64,000 bases of DNA from Halomonas beimenensis (lineage in GTDB: Bacteria; Pseudomonadota; Gammaproteobacteria; Pseudomonadales; Halomonadaceae). Where the stretch lies: positions 3,038,001-3,102,000 of the forward strand of contig NZ_CP021435.1 in assembly GCF_002549795.1 (NCBI RefSeq), given 5' to 3'. The notes beneath the pieces were generated by a model. The model was not told the DNA's origin. It saw only the letters and a list, made by a program, of their open reading frames with translations, and did not search any database. Below, one piece after another: positions 36,565-47,141 of the stretch. Every line of letters begins with the position of its first letter. Positions within the stretch are counted from its first letter, which is position 1. The translations under genes were made by a program, and so were the position numbers.

Positions 36565-39429
36565 ATGTTGACGCTCAGCCAGGACGATGTACGGCTCGGC
36601 TGCCAGGCCGACGACTGGCGCACCGCGCTGGACCAGGCGGCCGAGGCCTTGCACGCCGCGGGGCTGGTCGCCCCCGACTACCGGGGCGGCCTCTACGAAC
36701 GCGAGGCCCAGTCCTCGACCTTCCTGGGCAATGCCATCGCCATCCCCCACGGCACCGCGGAGAGCCGGGTGCACGTGAAGGCCACCGGGGTGCGGGTGCT
36801 GCAGTTCCCGGACGGCGTCGACTGGCACGACGGCCAGCGGGTCCATGTGCTGGTGACCATCGCCGCCCAGAGCGACGAACACCTGGACATCCTTCGCCAG
36901 CTGACCCACGTGCTGGACCAGGACGGCATCGCCGAGCGCCTGCCCGCGGCCGACAGCCCCGGCGAGATCGCCGGCCTGCTGTCCAGGGCGGTGGTCGAGG
37001 CTCGGCTGGATGCCGAGACCCTCAGCCTGGGCTTCCCCGCCCGGGACCATCGGGAGCTGGCCCTGGCCGGCGCCGCCCGCCTGCGCCAGACCGACTGCGT
37101 GGATTCGGGCTTCGTGGCCGCCGTCGCCGAGGCCGCGCCCCAGGCCCTCGGCCAGGGCCTGTGGCTGGTGGCCAGCGATCGCGGGGTGAGCGTGCCGGCC
37201 CTGGCCATGGCCACCCCGGCCTCGCCCCTGGACGCGGGCGGGGAGCCGGTGCACGGCGTCTTCTGCCTGGCGGCCCAGGGCCAGGCCCATCGCGGCCTGC
37301 TGGAGCGCATCCTCGCGCTGCTGGACAGCGACGCCGCCGGCGTCCTGCAGGCGGCCGACGCCGACACCCTCCTCGCCCGGCTCGCCGGCGAGTCCGCCGC
37401 GGCCCGCCAGCGCCGGGCCACGGTGCTCAACGCCCACGGCCTGCATGCCCGCCCCGCCAAGCAGCTGGTGCAGGTGGCCCGGGCCCAGGGCACGGCGATC
37501 CGCGTCCGCCTGGCCGAAGGCGGCGGAGAGGCCGTGTCCGCCACCAGCCTGACCAAGATCATCAACCTGGGCGCCCGCCGCGGCCAGCAGCTGGTGTTCT
37601 CCGCCGAGGGCGAGGAGGCCGAGGCGGCCCTGGACGCCGTCTGCCGGGCCCTGGAGGACGGCCTCGGCGAGCGGGTCGAGCCCTTCGATGCCCATCGCGA
37701 GGCGCTCGAGCCCCGGGAGGACGCCCCGGCGCCGGCGCCGCTGCCGGCCGACGAGGCCCATGTCGCGGTCGCCGCCTCCCCGGGCCTGGCCATCGCGCCG
37801 GCCTTCGTGCTCAGGACCCCGCGCTTCGAGTACCCGGCCCGTGCCGCCGACCCGGCCGCCGAGATCCAGCGCCTGGAAGCGGCGATCCGCCAGGCGACCG
37901 AGCAACTCGAGGCCCTGGTCCGCCAGGCCCGCGGCGGCGAGGTGGCCCAGATCCTCTCCATGCACGAGGAGATGCTGGGCGACCCCGAACTGCACCAGGC
38001 CGCCCGGGAGGGCATCCAGGAGGGCGCCTCCGCCGAAGCCGGCTGGTGGGAGGCCATCGACACCGCCGCCCAGGCCCAGGAGCGCCTTGCCGACCGCCTG
38101 CTGGCCGAGCGCGCCGCCGACCTGCGCGACGTGGGCCGCCGGGTGCTGGGCATCCTCTGCCGGGTCGAGCTCCCCCGGCCGCCGGATCATCCCTACGTCC
38201 TGGTCACCGACGACATCGGCCCCTCCGACGTGGCGCGCCTCGACACCGGCCGGGTCCGGGGCCTGCTCACGGCGCGGGGCGGCGCCACCGCCCACAGCGC
38301 CATCCTCGCCCGGGCCCTGGGGATCCCCGCCGTGGTGGGGGCCGGCGATCGGGTCATGACGATCGACGACGGCACCGAGCTGATCCTCGACGGCGAGCGC
38401 GGCCGCGTCACCCCCGCGCCTTCCGCCGAGCGCCGCCAATCCGCCGAGCGGCGCCTGGCCGAGCACCGGCGCCGCGAGGCCGAGGCCTGGGAGGCCCGCT
38501 TCGCGGAGGCACGCACCCGCGACGGCCACCGGGTCGAGGTGGCGTCCAACCTGGGCAACACCGCCCATGCCGCGGACGCCGTGGAACGCGGCGCCGAGGG
38601 GGTGGGCCTGCTGCGCACCGAGTTCCTGTTCATGGCCCATGCCCGGGAGCCCGATCTCGAGACCCAGGTCGCCGAGTACCATGAGGCCCTGGAGGCCCTG
38701 GACGGCCGGCCGCTGGTGGCCCGCACCCTGGACGTGGGCGGCGACAAGCCGCTGCCCTACTGGCCGCTGCCCCAGGAGGCCAACCCCTTCCTGGGCCTGC
38801 GCGGCATCCGCCTGTCGCTGACCCGCCCCGAGGTGCTGGAGACCCAGCTGCGCGCCCTGCTGATGGCCGCCGTCGGCCGGCCGCTGCGCATCATGCTGCC
38901 CATGGTCAAGGACGTGGCCGAGTTCCGCGCCGCCCGGGCCATCCTCGATCGACTGCTCGACGAGATCCCCGAAGCCGAGCGCACCACCGACCTGCAGCTC
39001 GGGGTGATGATCGAGGTGCCCTCCTGTGCCCTGCTGGCCCCCAGCCTGGCCGCCGAGGTGGACTTCTTCTCGGTGGGCACCAACGACCTCACCCAGTACA
39101 CCCTGGCCATCGACCGCGACCATCCCGAGCTCTCCGCCCAGGCCGACGGCCTGCACCCGGCGGTGCTGCGGCTGATCGAGATGACCGTCGCGGCCGCCCA
39201 TGCCCAGGGCAAGTGGGTCGGGGTGTGCGGCGAGCTGGCCAGCGAGCCCACCGCGGTGCCGGTGCTGGTGGGCCTGGGGGTCGACGAGCTGTCGGTCAGC
39301 GCCCGCCAGGTGCCGCTGGTCAAGGCCCGGCTGCGCGAGTTCGACCTCGACGAGGCCCGAGCCCAGGCCGAGCTGGCCCTGGCCCAGGCCACCGGCGAGG
39401 CGGTCCGTGACGCCCTGGAGGCTCGCTGA
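36565..39429 (+). CDS. fruB: fructose PTS multiphosphoryl transfer protein (EIIA-HPr-EI)
   Basis: This 954-residue cytosolic protein contains three phosphocarrier modules. EIIA-Fru has phospho-His62 in AIPHGTAESR. HPr has phospho-His294 in NAHGLHARPA. Enzyme I has phospho-His577 in GGATAHSAILARALG and a C-terminal PEP-binding barrel (DFFSVGTNDLTQYTLAIDRD, GVCGELAS). It takes phosphate from PEP and passes it to FruA. The layout is that of Pseudomonas FruB, so this locus needs no separate ptsHI. GGAG lies six bases before the ATG. Its stop overlaps the fruK start by one base (TGATG). Confidence 0.96.
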   Translation: MLTLSQDDVRLGCQADDWRTALDQAAEALHAAGLVAPDYRGGLYEREAQSSTFLGNAIAIPHGTAESRVHVKATGVRVLQFPDGVDWHDGQRVHVLVTIAAQSDEHLDILRQLTHVLDQDGIAERLPAADSPGEIAGLLSRAVVEARLDAETLSLGFPARDHRELALAGAARLRQTDCVDSGFVAAVAEAAPQALGQGLWLVASDRGVSVPALAMATPASPLDAGGEPVHGVFCLAAQGQAHRGLLERILALLDSDAAGVLQAADADTLLARLAGESAAARQRRATVLNAHGLHARPAKQLVQVARAQGTAIRVRLAEGGGEAVSATSLTKIINLGARRGQQLVFSAEGEEAEAALDAVCRALEDGLGERVEPFDAHREALEPREDAPAPAPLPADEAHVAVAASPGLAIAPAFVLRTPRFEYPARAADPAAEIQRLEAAIRQATEQLEALVRQARGGEVAQILSMHEEMLGDPELHQAAREGIQEGASAEAGWWEAIDTAAQAQERLADRLLAERAADLRDVGRRVLGILCRVELPRPPDHPYVLVTDDIGPSDVARLDTGRVRGLLTARGGATAHSAILARALGIPAVVGAGDRVMTIDDGTELILDGERGRVTPAPSAERRQSAERRLAEHRRREAEAWEARFAEARTRDGHRVEVASNLGNTAHAADAVERGAEGVGLLRTEFLFMAHAREPDLETQVAEYHEALEALDGRPLVARTLDVGGDKPLPYWPLPQEANPFLGLRGIRLSLTRPEVLETQLRALLMAAVGRPLRIMLPMVKDVAEFRAARAILDRLLDEIPEAERTTDLQLGVMIEVPSCALLAPSLAAEVDFFSVGTNDLTQYTLAIDRDHPELSAQADGLHPAVLRLIEMTVAAAHAQGKWVGVCGELASEPTAVPVLVGLGVDELSVSARQVPLVKARLREFDLDEARAQAELALAQATGEAVRDALEAR

Positions 39430-40403
39430 TGGCGCGCCTGCTGACCCTGACCCTGAACCCCGCCCTGGATCTCTCGATCGGGCTGGATCGCCTGGCCCCC
39501 GGCGCGGTCAACCGCACCCGGGAGACCCACCTCGAGGCCGCCGGCAAGGGCGTCAACGTGGCCCGGGTGCTGGTCGCCCTCGGCCACCAGGTCTGCGTCT
39601 CGGGCCTGCTGGGCGCCGACAACGACGGCCCCTTCCTGCGCGCCTTCGAGGCCCTGGGCGTGGAGGATGCCTTCCTCCGGGTGCCCGGCGAGACGCGCAT
39701 CAACGCCAAGCTCGCCGAGGTCGACGGCCGGGTCACCGACATCAACGGCCCGGGCCTGACCATCGACGCCGACGCCTGGCGCCGGCTGCTGGCCTGGCTG
39801 GAGGACCTGGCCGGCGATCCGCGGCGACGCCCGGAGGCGGTGGTGATCGCCGGCAGCCTGCCGCCCGGCGTCGCCCCCGAGGCCCTGGCCGAGCTGATCG
39901 CCCGGCTGCGCGCCGCCGACCTGCCGGTCTGGGTGGATACCAGCGGCCCGGCCCTCCATGCCGCCATCGCCGCCCGACCCACCGCCGTCAAGCCCAACGA
40001 GCACGAGCTGGCCGACTGGGCCGGTCAGGCACTCGACACCGAGGCCGCGCGCCTCGAGGCCGCCCGGGCCCTGCATGCCGCCGGCATCGAGGAGACCCTG
40101 CTCTCCGCCGGCCCCGACGGCGTGCTCTGGATCAGCCGGCGCGGCGACTGGCAGGCCCTGCCGCCGCGGCTCCGGGTGGCCAGCACCGTGGGCGCCGGCG
40201 ACACCCTGCTCGCCGCCATGCTGCACGGCGTACTGTCGCACCAGGCACCCGACGAGATCCTGCGGCGGGCCACGGCGCTGTCCGCCGAAGCCGTTCGCCA
40301 TGTCGGCGTGGGCGACGCCCATGCCGCCGATTTCCCTCGACTCCAACAACAGACCCGCGTCCACCACCTGCCCGGTGGCGACGCAGGGGGAGCCCTCGCA
40401 TGA
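39429..40403 (+). CDS. fruK: 1-phosphofructokinase
   Basis: This 324-residue PfkB-type kinase begins LLTLTLNPALDLSIGLDRL, typical of FruK. AAGKGVNVARVLVALGH and ASTVGAGDTLLAAMLHG are the two PfkB signatures, with the catalytic Asp in the second. It converts fructose-1-phosphate from FruBA to fructose-1,6-bisphosphate. It lies between fruB and fruA with overlaps at both ends, so the three proteins are made from one transcript. Confidence 0.95.
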   Translation: MARLLTLTLNPALDLSIGLDRLAPGAVNRTRETHLEAAGKGVNVARVLVALGHQVCVSGLLGADNDGPFLRAFEALGVEDAFLRVPGETRINAKLAEVDGRVTDINGPGLTIDADAWRRLLAWLEDLAGDPRRRPEAVVIAGSLPPGVAPEALAELIARLRAADLPVWVDTSGPALHAAIAARPTAVKPNEHELADWAGQALDTEAARLEAARALHAAGIEETLLSAGPDGVLWISRRGDWQALPPRLRVASTVGAGDTLLAAMLHGVLSHQAPDEILRRATALSAEAVRHVGVGDAHAADFPRLQQQTRVHHLPGGDAGGALA

Positions 40404-42148
40404 ACGTCATCCTCATCACCGCCTGCCCCAGCGGCATGGCCACCACCTTCCTCGCCGCCCGTCGACTCGAGCAGGCCGCCGGCCGCCTCGGCTGGCAGAC
40501 CCACGTGGAGATGCACGGCGAGCTGGAACCCGTCCGGCCCGTCTCGGCCGAGGCCATCGCGGCGGCCGACCTGATCGTGGTCGCGGCCGACCAGGTCCCC
40601 GCGCCGCAACGCTTCGAAGGCAAGCGGCTCTTTCGGGCCGCGATCGATCAGGCCCTGCCCGATCCGCGGGCCTTCCTCGAGCGCGCCGAGCGCGAGGCCC
40701 GGCCGTATGAGCCGGAGCCCCAAGCCCCCGCCGCGCCGCCCCCCGCCGCCGAAGGGGCGAGCCGGATCGTCGCCGTCACCGCCTGCCCCACCGGGGTCGC
40801 CCATACCTTCATGGCCGCAGAAGCCCTCAGTGAAGCCGGAAAATCGCTCGGACATGCGATCCGGGTGGAGACTCAGGGCTCGGTGGGCGCCCAGGACCAG
40901 CTCACCGACGAGGAGATCCGCGAGGCCGACGTGGTGATCCTGGCCTGCGACATCGAGGTCGACCCGACCCGCTTCGCCGGCAAGCGGGTCTATCGCACCT
41001 CCACCGGCAATGCGCTCAAGAAGCCCCGCCCGACCATCGAGGCGGCCCTGGCCGAGGCCGAGATGGAAGACGCCGCGGCCGCCCAGGCCGGCGAGGGCGA
41101 ACGCAAGAAGAGCGTCAAGGAGAAGGGCGTCTACAAGCACCTGCTGACCGGGGTGTCCTTCATGCTGCCCATGGTGGTCGCCGGTGGCCTGCTGATCGCG
41201 CTGTCCTTCGTGTTCGGCATCGAGGCCTTCCAGGAGGAAGGCACCCTGGCCGCGGCCCTGATGCAGATCGGCGGCGGCACCGCCTTCGCGCTGATGATCC
41301 CGGTGCTGGCCGGCTACATCGCCTACTCCATCGCCGACCGTCCCGGCATCGCCCCGGGGATGATCGGCGGCATGCTGGCCTCGGAGATCGGCGCCGGCTT
41401 CATCGGCGGCATCCTCGCCGGCTTCCTGGCCGGTTACGCGGCCAAGGCCGTCACCCGCTACGTCAAGCTGCCGGCGAGCATCGAGTCGCTCAAGCCGATC
41501 CTGATCATCCCGCTGATCGCCAGCCTGATCACCGGCCTCACCATGATCTACGTCGTCGGCGAGCCGGTGGCCGCCCTGCTCTCGGCCCTGACCGCCTTCC
41601 TCGAGAACATGGGCTCGGCCAACGCCGTGCTGCTGGGGATCCTGCTCGGCTCGATGATGTGCTTCGACCTCGGCGGGCCGGTCAACAAGGCGGCCTACAC
41701 CTTCGGCGTCGGCCTGCTGGCCTCCGAGACCTACGCCCCCATGGCGGCGATCATGGCCGCCGGCATGGTGCCGGCCATCGGCATGGGCATCGCCAGCCTG
41801 GTGGCCCGGGCCAAGTTCTCCGAGCCCGAGCGCGAGGCCGGCAAGGCGTCGCTGGTGCTGGGCTGCTGCTTCATCACCGAGGGCGCCATTCCCTTCGCCG
41901 CCAAGGACCCGCTGCGGGTGATCCCGGCCTGCATGGTCGGCGGCGCGGTGACCGGCGCACTGTCGATGCTGGTCGGCGCCAAGCTGATGGCTCCCCATGG
42001 CGGCATCTTCGTGCTGCTCATCCCCAACGCCATCACCCCGGTGCTGTGGTACCTGGTCGCCATCCTGGCCGGCGCCCTGATCACCGGCCTGGGCTACGCC
42101 GCGCTCAAGCGCAGCGACCAGCCCGTGGCGGTCGAGGCCAGCGCCTGA
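40400..42148 (+). CDS. fruA: fructose PTS permease EIIB'-EIIB-EIIC
   Basis: This 582-residue inner-membrane permease has two EIIB domains followed by EIIC. EIIB' has Cys9 in ITACPSGMATTF, and EIIB has Cys129 in VTACPTGVAHTFMAAEAL, the phosphorylated cysteine. EIIC (about 245-570) has roughly nine or ten membrane segments, including LMQIGGGTAFALMIPVLAGY and MCFDLGGPVNKAAYTFGVGL. It imports fructose as fructose-1-phosphate. The start is ATG at 40400, overlapping the fruK stop (ATGA). The frame is open well upstream, but that is antisense-like text. Confidence 0.95.
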   Translation: MNVILITACPSGMATTFLAARRLEQAAGRLGWQTHVEMHGELEPVRPVSAEAIAAADLIVVAADQVPAPQRFEGKRLFRAAIDQALPDPRAFLERAEREARPYEPEPQAPAAPPPAAEGASRIVAVTACPTGVAHTFMAAEALSEAGKSLGHAIRVETQGSVGAQDQLTDEEIREADVVILACDIEVDPTRFAGKRVYRTSTGNALKKPRPTIEAALAEAEMEDAAAAQAGEGERKKSVKEKGVYKHLLTGVSFMLPMVVAGGLLIALSFVFGIEAFQEEGTLAAALMQIGGGTAFALMIPVLAGYIAYSIADRPGIAPGMIGGMLASEIGAGFIGGILAGFLAGYAAKAVTRYVKLPASIESLKPILIIPLIASLITGLTMIYVVGEPVAALLSALTAFLENMGSANAVLLGILLGSMMCFDLGGPVNKAAYTFGVGLLASETYAPMAAIMAAGMVPAIGMGIASLVARAKFSEPEREAGKASLVLGCCFITEGAIPFAAKDPLRVIPACMVGGAVTGALSMLVGAKLMAPHGGIFVLLIPNAITPVLWYLVAILAGALITGLGYAALKRSDQPVAVEASA

Positions 42149-42181
42149 CGCCCAGACGCACGCATCTCCGAGGAGCCCTCC

Positions 42182-43825
42182 ATGTTCCAGCTCACCCGCA
42201 GCATCACCTGGCAGGCGCTCCGGCGCCTGCAGGCCGACACCGCCAACGATCGCATCGCCGACTACTTCGCCGCCGACCCCCAGCGCTTCGACACCATGAG
42301 CCTGCGCGTCGGCGGGCTCTTCCTCGACTACTCCAAGCACCATATCTCCCGGGCGGTGCTCGACAAGCTGCTCGAGCTCGCCGACCATTCCGCCCTGGTC
42401 CAGCGCCGTGCCCAGATGTTCTCCGGCGACATCATCAACGTCACCGAGGACCGCCCCGTCCTGCACACCGCCCTGCGCAACCTCGGCGAGGGCCCGCTGT
42501 GGGTCGACGGCCAGGACGTCATGCCCGAGATCCACCGCTCCCGGGAGCAGCTCCGGCGCTTCTCCGAGGCGGTGCGCAGCGGCGAGTGGAAGGGCCACGA
42601 CGGCCAACGCATCAAGGACGTGGTCAACATCGGCATCGGCGGCTCCGACCTCGGCCCCAACATGGCCTGCCGGGCGCTGCTCAAGTACCGCCATCCCGAG
42701 CTCAACTTCCACTTCGTCTCCAACGTCGACGGCGCCCACATCCAGAAGGTGCTGTCGCGCCTCGACCCGGCCACTACCCTGTTCATCGTCTCCACCAAGA
42801 CCTTCTCCACCCAGGAGACGCTGCTCAACGCCAAGACCGCGCGGCGCTGGTTCCTCGAGCACGCCGGCCCCGACGCCGACGTGGGCGCCCACTTCGTCGC
42901 CGCCTCCACCAACCGCCAGGCGGCCATGGAATTCGGCATCCGCGAGGAGAACGTCTTCGAGTTCTGGGCCTGGGTCGGCGGGCGCTACTCCATGTGGTCC
43001 TCCATCGGCCTGCCCATCGCGCTCGCCGTGGGCTTCGACGGCTTCCTGGAGATGCTCCAGGGCGCCTACGAGATGGACCAGCACTTCCTGACCGCGCCCA
43101 ACGAGGCCAACATGCCGGTGCTGATGGCGCTGATCGGCATCTGGTACATCAACTTCCAGGGCGCCGAGACCCAGGCCATCGTGCCCTACGACCAGGCCCT
43201 GCATCAGCTGCCGGCCTTCCTCCAGCAGCTCGACATGGAGTCCAACGGCAAGTCGGTGGACATCTTCGGCCGGCCGGTGGACTACAAGACCGGCCCCATC
43301 GTCTGGGGCCAGACCGGCTCCAACGGCCAGCACGCCTTCTTCCAGCTGCTCCACCAGGGCACCCGCTACGTGCCCATCGACTTCATCGCCTCGCTCAAGC
43401 CCGAGCCGGGCATGGAGGACCACCACTTCGCCCTGCTCACCAACATGCTGGCCCAGGCCAACGCCTTCATGGAGGGCAGCCAGAAGGGCGGCGAGCTCGA
43501 TCCCTACAGCTGCCCGGGCAACCGCCCCTCCAGCACCCTGCTGCTCGACGAGCTGACGCCGAAGAACCTCGGCGCGCTGATCGCGCTCTACGAGCACAAG
43601 GTGTTCGTCCAGGGGGTGATCTGGAACATCAACTCCTTCGACCAGTGGGGCGTGCAGCTCGGCAAGCGCATCGCCGGCGAGATCAGCAGCCGCCTCGACG
43701 CCCACAGCCAGGACTTCGACGCCTCCACCCAGGGGCTGCTGAAGCTGGTTCGCGAGCACTTCCCGGCGCCGGAACCCGCCGAGACCAAGCCCGCCAAGCG
43801 CGAGAAACGCAAGGCCTCGTCCTGA
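42182..43825 (+). CDS. pgi: glucose-6-phosphate isomerase
   Basis: This 547-residue enzyme interconverts glucose-6-phosphate and fructose-6-phosphate. Family signatures are NIGIGGSDLGPNMA, FVSNVDGAHIQKVL, STKTFSTQETLLNA, GGRYSMWSSIGLP and GQTGSNGQHAFFQLLHQGT. A C-terminal basic tail (KPAKREKRKASS) is added to the usual end. It starts 33 bases after fruA and probably shares the fru transcript, linking the products of fructose catabolism back to the Zwf-Edd-Eda route. Confidence 0.96.
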   Translation: MFQLTRSITWQALRRLQADTANDRIADYFAADPQRFDTMSLRVGGLFLDYSKHHISRAVLDKLLELADHSALVQRRAQMFSGDIINVTEDRPVLHTALRNLGEGPLWVDGQDVMPEIHRSREQLRRFSEAVRSGEWKGHDGQRIKDVVNIGIGGSDLGPNMACRALLKYRHPELNFHFVSNVDGAHIQKVLSRLDPATTLFIVSTKTFSTQETLLNAKTARRWFLEHAGPDADVGAHFVAASTNRQAAMEFGIREENVFEFWAWVGGRYSMWSSIGLPIALAVGFDGFLEMLQGAYEMDQHFLTAPNEANMPVLMALIGIWYINFQGAETQAIVPYDQALHQLPAFLQQLDMESNGKSVDIFGRPVDYKTGPIVWGQTGSNGQHAFFQLLHQGTRYVPIDFIASLKPEPGMEDHHFALLTNMLAQANAFMEGSQKGGELDPYSCPGNRPSSTLLLDELTPKNLGALIALYEHKVFVQGVIWNINSFDQWGVQLGKRIAGEISSRLDAHSQDFDASTQGLLKLVREHFPAPEPAETKPAKREKRKASS

Positions 43826-43843
43826 CCCTCTCACTCGCCCCCG

Positions 43844-43895
43844 GCCTCGTCGTCTCACGACGAGGCTCGGCCATCGGCTCGCCGCGGCGAGCCGA
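43844..43895. other. two strong hairpins after pgi
   Basis: GCCTCGTCGT/ACGACGAGGC (10-bp stem, CTC loop, 43844-43866) is followed by the 22-base perfect palindrome at 43874-43895, TCGGCTCGCC-GC-GGCGAGCCGA. Neither is followed by a T run on the plus strand. They may stabilise the pgi mRNA end or slow polymerase. Confidence 0.6.
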
Positions 43896-43913
43896 GCTAC
43901 CCGGACGATCAAC

Positions 43914-43944
43914 CAAAAAAAGCCCCGGGCAGGGTTGCCGGGGC
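43914..43944 (-). terminator. Rho-independent terminator of the zwf-pgl-eda transcript
   Basis: On the minus strand GCCCCGG/CCGGGGC closes a nine-base loop and is followed by seven T residues, about 40 bases after the eda stop. Confidence 0.85.
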
Positions 43945-43985
43945 GAAAAGGACAGCGACTGGCTGTCGAGAGAGAACACGGGAAA

Positions 43986-44648
43986 TCAGTGGTGGAAGCG
44001 CTCGGCGGCCTCCCGGGCCAGCTGGCGGATGGCCTTCCAGTCCTCGGCCTCGACCAGGGACTTGGGGGTGAGCCAGGAGCCGCCCACGCACATGACGTTG
44101 GGCAGGGCCAGGTAGTCCGCGGCGTTGTCGAGGTTGATGCCGCCGGTGGGACAGAAGCGCGCCTCGGGGAGAGGACCGGCGAAGGCCTTGAGGGCCTTGA
44201 CCCCGCCGCTGGCCTCGGCGGGGAAGAACTTGAAACGGCGATAGCCGAACTGCCAGCCGATCATCACCTCGGAGACCGTGGCCACGCCGGGCAGCATCGG
44301 CACCGGGCTGGTCACGCCGTAGCGGTAGAGGGCCTCGGTGGTGCCGGGGGTGACCACGAAGTCGGCGCCGACCTGCTCGGCCTGGCGATACTGGGCCGGG
44401 GTCAGCACGGTGCCGATGCCCACGCTGGCCTGGGGCAGGGCCTCCTTGATGCGCCGGGTGGCCTCCAGGGCGCAATCCGTGCGCAGGGTGACCTCGAGCA
44501 CGCTGAGCCCGCCCTCCACCAGGGCAGCGGCCAGGGGCACGGCGTCCTCGACGCGCTGGATGGCCAGCACCGGGATCACCTCGGCCTTGAGGCAGATGCT
44601 GTCGAGTTCGGTGGTACGGGTGGACGGCAGCTGTTTGTCGATGGTCAT
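43986..44648 (-). CDS. eda: KDPG/KHG aldolase
   Basis: This 220-residue class I aldolase cleaves KDPG to pyruvate and glyceraldehyde-3-phosphate. VIPVLAIQRVEDAVPLA begins the barrel. The Glu in SVLEVTLRT is the general acid/base, and the Schiff-base Lys is in YRRFKFFPAEASGG. FCPTGGINLDNA binds phosphate. The start at 44648 has AGGAG seven bases upstream. It is the last gene of zwf-pgl-eda, 32 bases after pgl. Confidence 0.96.
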   Translation of the reverse strand: MTIDKQLPSTRTTELDSICLKAEVIPVLAIQRVEDAVPLAAALVEGGLSVLEVTLRTDCALEATRRIKEALPQASVGIGTVLTPAQYRQAEQVGADFVVTPGTTEALYRYGVTSPVPMLPGVATVSEVMIGWQFGYRRFKFFPAEASGGVKALKAFAGPLPEARFCPTGGINLDNAADYLALPNVMCVGGSWLTPKSLVEAEDWKAIRQLAREAAERFHH

Positions 44649-44680
44649 GTCGTGACTCCTGAAAGGGGATCCATGGCGGC

Positions 44681-45358
44681 TCAGGGCGCCCAGTAGATGC
44701 CGAGCGGGCTGGCCAGGAAGGCGCGGACGGGCAGCGCCCGGGTATCGTCGCCGGCCAGCGCCCGGCCCAGCACCGCGCGCTTCTCCTCGCCGGTGATGTG
44801 CAGGAAATGGCGAGGGCATTGGTGCAGGCGGTCGGCACTCAGGGTGATGCGGGCCTGGGGCTGACTCGGGGTGCGCACGGCCACCACCGGCTCGGCGGTG
44901 GACAGCGCAAGGCTCAGCTCCGGACTGTCGGGGAACAGGGAGGCGGTATGCCCGTCGCCTCCCATGCCGAGTACCACCGCACTGGCCGGCCAGGGCAGCG
45001 CCTCGACACGCGCGGCGACCTCGGCCACCCCCTCCTCGGGAGTTTCCGCGGCGCTGGTCAAGGGCGTGAAGCGCGCCTCGGCGGCCTTGCCCTGCAGCAG
45101 CTCGCGGCGGACCAGGCGGGCGTTGCTGTCGTCGGCCGACTCGGCCACCCAGCGTTCGTCGGCCAGCGTCACGTCGATGCGCGACCAGGGCAGCGCCGTG
45201 GCCGCCAGCGCGCGGAAGAAGGGCACCGGGGTCGAACCGCCGGAGACCACCAGCAGCACCCGCTCACGGGCTTCCAGGTCGTGCCTCAGGGCCTCGGCCA
45301 CCGCCTCGGCGAGCTGGCGGGCCAGGCTTTCTCGCGCGTTGGGGGTATCGTCTTGCAT
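44681..45358 (-). CDS. pgl: 6-phosphogluconolactonase
   Basis: This 225-residue enzyme hydrolyses the lactone made by Zwf. Conserved blocks are LLVVSGGSTPVPFFRAL, VTLADERWVAESADDSN, VVLGMGGDGHTASLFP and ARITLSADRL. The start at 45358 (MQDDTPNAR) has GGAGG nine bases upstream. A second in-frame ATG at 45436 would add 26 residues translated from a decayed duplicate of the zwf tail. Both starts have a GAGGACTACTGAG-type leader because of that duplication. Length from 45358 fits the family. Confidence 0.93.
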   Translation of the reverse strand: MQDDTPNARESLARQLAEAVAEALRHDLEARERVLLVVSGGSTPVPFFRALAATALPWSRIDVTLADERWVAESADDSNARLVRRELLQGKAAEARFTPLTSAAETPEEGVAEVAARVEALPWPASAVVLGMGGDGHTASLFPDSPELSLALSTAEPVVAVRTPSQPQARITLSADRLHQCPRHFLHITGEEKRAVLGRALAGDDTRALPVRAFLASPLGIYWAP

Positions 45359-45420
45359 CTCAGTAGTCCTCCGGCCGTCCTGGGTGATCATGGCGGTATT
45401 GAGTGAGCCGCGACCGGCCC
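45359..45420 (-). repeat. decayed duplicate of the zwf 3' end in the zwf-pgl gap
   Basis: Plus-strand blocks shared with the true zwf end are CTCAGTAGTCCTC (45359-45371 and 45439-45451), a 24-base block beginning CGGCCGTCCTGGG (45372-45395 and 45462-45485), and GCGACCGGCCC (45410-45420 and 45492-45502). Read in frame with pgl it gives AMITQDGR, the same words as the end of Zwf. Confidence 0.88.
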
Positions 45421-45439
45421 TGGGGCCAATCGTCATGCC

Positions 45440-46945
<1,506 letters not shown>

Positions 46946-47011
46946 CTCCGCCCCCATCTGGTTAACTTAACAAAATACTAGCGTAGCGGACGCCGTAGAT
47001 CCAAATAATTT

Positions 47012-47026
47012 TGTAAATTTACTACT
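47012..47026. promoter_or_regulatory. candidate HexR box, zwf side
   Basis: TGTAAA-TTT-ACTACT matches TGTAAT-WWW-ATTACA at nine of twelve arm positions. On the minus strand it lies just upstream of a possible zwf promoter (TTGGAT at 46999-47004 and TAGTAT at 46975-46980, 18 apart). Confidence 0.5.
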
Positions 47027-47094
47027 AAATGCCGATCCCTCTACCAAGGCCCCTGGCTGACCGCCGCCGGGTCGCGCTAGGATGCCCCCTACAA

Positions 47095-47109
47095 TGTAGT
47101 TAAATCACC
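47095..47109. promoter_or_regulatory. candidate HexR box, hexR side
   Basis: TGTAGT-TAA-ATCACC matches the HexR palindrome at nine of twelve arm positions. It touches a good -10 box TACAAT (47090-47095) 47 bases before the hexR start codon, so HexR would repress its own gene. Confidence 0.5.
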
Positions 47110-47141
47110 ACATAGAGAGGCGGCACGCCGCCGCCACCGTC

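Noticed and set aside
36484-39201. 905-residue minus-strand frame opposite fruB
   Set aside because: Gly/Gln/His-rich antisense text typical of GC-rich shadows. fruB on the plus strand has three intact PTS modules.
40025-43912. 1295-residue minus-strand frame opposite fruA and pgi
   Set aside because: It spans two well-identified plus-strand genes plus their gap and has shadow-type composition.
45359-45436. 26-residue leader of Pgl as the main start
   Set aside because: The leader is translated from a duplicate of the zwf tail and family length fits the 45358 start. It is kept as an alternative and reported as a finding.
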